A stretch of 52,076 bases of DNA from Thiobacillus sp. (lineage in GTDB: Bacteria; Pseudomonadota; Gammaproteobacteria; Burkholderiales; Thiobacillaceae): NCBI GenBank assembly GCA_019459325.1, contig JAIBFA010000102.1:1-52076 (forward strand). Reading direction: 5' to 3'. The position numbers and the translations under genes were made by a program. Below the pieces are notes generated by a model that saw nothing but the letters and a program-made list of their open reading frames with translations, was not told where the DNA came from and searched no databases. Position 1 is the first letter of the stretch. Every line of letters starts with the position of its first letter. Below are positions 51,526 to 52,076 of this stretch, piece by piece.

Positions 51526-52013
51526 GCGCGTGCCAGCACGCGGCCGGCATCCGGCCCCGGGGTTTGATCGAACACGATTTCCGGCACGAAGCGCAGCGCT
51601 ACCAAGTCGTCGGTCGGCAGAACCGACGTCAGCGTGGTTTTCAGCCCCGCCGCGTAGCCCAGCGCCTCCAGTTCGCTGCCGAACGCCGCGACGCAGTGTG
51701 CGCTTGCCGCGCGGTGCGCCGCGTTTACCCCTGACCGTGCGGCATGTGTAGCCTTCAACTGCAGCGTCGCGTGCGTTGCCGGGCGACTCACCACCAGTGT
51801 GATGGCGCTGCCTGCGTCCAGCGCCTCCAGCACCGCCCGCCCGCGCGAAGCCGACAACAGCACCGTCAGCGTCCGCCGGTCGCGCGCCACCACCACGCCC
51901 TGCGCCCGGCACACGTACGGCCAGCCGTCGCGTCCCACCGCGCCGACATTCATCGACAGGGGGCCTTGCAGGAAGGCGATCTGCTCGGAGGTGAGAATCA
52001 GGGGCGTCGGCAT
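51522..52013 (-). CDS. Pyridoxamine 5'-phosphate oxidase-like protein
   Basis: A 163-residue FMN-binding split-barrel-type protein (ILTSEQIAFLQGPLSMNVGAVGRDGWPYVCRAQGV, VSRPATHATLQLKATHA). It probably binds FMN or a related cofactor; the substrate is unknown. Overlap (ATGA) with the downstream fusion gene, whose own N-terminus is of similar type, indicates one operon. The upstream region is unusable because the sequence runs into poly-G/C, so no ribosome binding site can be judged. Confidence 0.78.
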   Translation of the reverse strand: MPTPLILTSEQIAFLQGPLSMNVGAVGRDGWPYVCRAQGVVVARDRRTLTVLLSASRGRAVLEALDAGSAITLVVSRPATHATLQLKATHAARSGVNAAHRAASAHCVAAFGSELEALGYAAGLKTTLTSVLPTDDLVALRFVPEIVFDQTPGPDAGRVLARA

Positions 52014-52014
52014 C

Positions 52015-52076
52015 GGGGGGGGGGGGGGGGGCCCCCCCCCCGCCCCGCCCCCGCCCCCCCCCCCCCCCCCCCCCCC
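52015..52076. other. Low-complexity poly-G/poly-C tail
   Basis: A run of 17 G is followed by about 45 bases of nearly pure C, broken only by a few single G. It does not resemble the rest of the window and lies at its end. It is most likely a sequencing or assembly artefact. Confidence 0.85.

Noticed and set aside
52015-52076. G-quadruplex or i-motif element in the poly-G/C tail
   Set aside because: It sits at the window end and is nearly homopolymeric, which fits a read or assembly artefact better than biology.

Overview
This window looks like the replication-origin region of a GC-rich betaproteobacterial chromosome. The evidence is gene order: rnpA-rpmH diverge from dnaA-dnaN-gyrB, and on one arm lie mnmG-rsmG-parA-parB followed by the atp operon. 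The other arm carries topA-smg-dprA-LysM protein-def-fmt-rsmB-DUF4390-ntrY-ntrX-trkA-trkH. These protein types fit Betaproteobacteria. A Thiobacillus-like or other Nitrosomonadales host is my guess from memory, not something the bases prove. Most genes left of dnaA read leftward and dnaA, dnaN and gyrB read rightward, as expected when transcription runs with replication away from oriC. The candidate origin is the dnaA-dnaN gap (about 22643-22821), with two perfect DnaA boxes, one near match, an AT-rich stretch and a 12-bp direct repeat. A further perfect box lies upstream of dnaA.

Left arm (1-21070). From the left edge: the first codons of atpF, then atpE, atpB and atpI (ATP synthase Fo sector); parB and parA; rsmG and mnmG (rRNA and tRNA modification); uup (ABC-F ATPase); and the 5-oxoprolinase genes pxpA, pxpC and pxpB. 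A rightward island (10300-13747) holds an exported protein, a BepA-like M48-TPR protease, a PAS-GGDEF diguanylate cyclase and a lipoprotein. Leftward genes then resume with an RhlE-like RNA helicase, an ABC exporter, mnmE, yidC, rnpA and rpmH. yidD, usually between rnpA and yidC, is missing.

Partition system. parA and parB are accompanied by three parS-like palindromes (core GTTTCACGTGAAAC or one base shorter at its edge): just upstream of mnmG, inside pxpA, and at 13773-13788. The last is the centre of a 28-bp perfect palindrome that also forms the intrinsic terminator of the RNA helicase gene. This dual parS/terminator element is the most unusual object I found.

Right arm (21260-46300). 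After gyrB and a strong bidirectional terminator come a leftward block (PhnD-like/rhodanese fusion, pseudo-receiver, topA, smg, dprA, LysM protein) and a rightward block. The rightward block is def, fmt, rsmB, DUF4390, an NtrY-like kinase, an NtrX-like regulator with a decayed ATPase domain, trkA, two tandem trkH paralogues, a TPR protein and the iron-trafficking protein YggX. A convergent terminator separates yggX from phoU.

Far right (46300-52014). This part is less conserved: a small Met-rich membrane-anchored protein, a Nudix-ThiE fusion, a short duplicated junction with a possible 34-residue ORF, a DUF815 ATPase, a cytochrome c, a PAPS-type sulfotransferase, and an overlapping pair of FMN-split-barrel-type proteins, one fused to GAF and winged-helix domains. 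The last ~62 bases are runs of G and C and are probably a contig-end artefact. I see no tRNA, rRNA, CRISPR, insertion sequence or prophage. I found no convincing wholly new system; the best leads are listed as findings.
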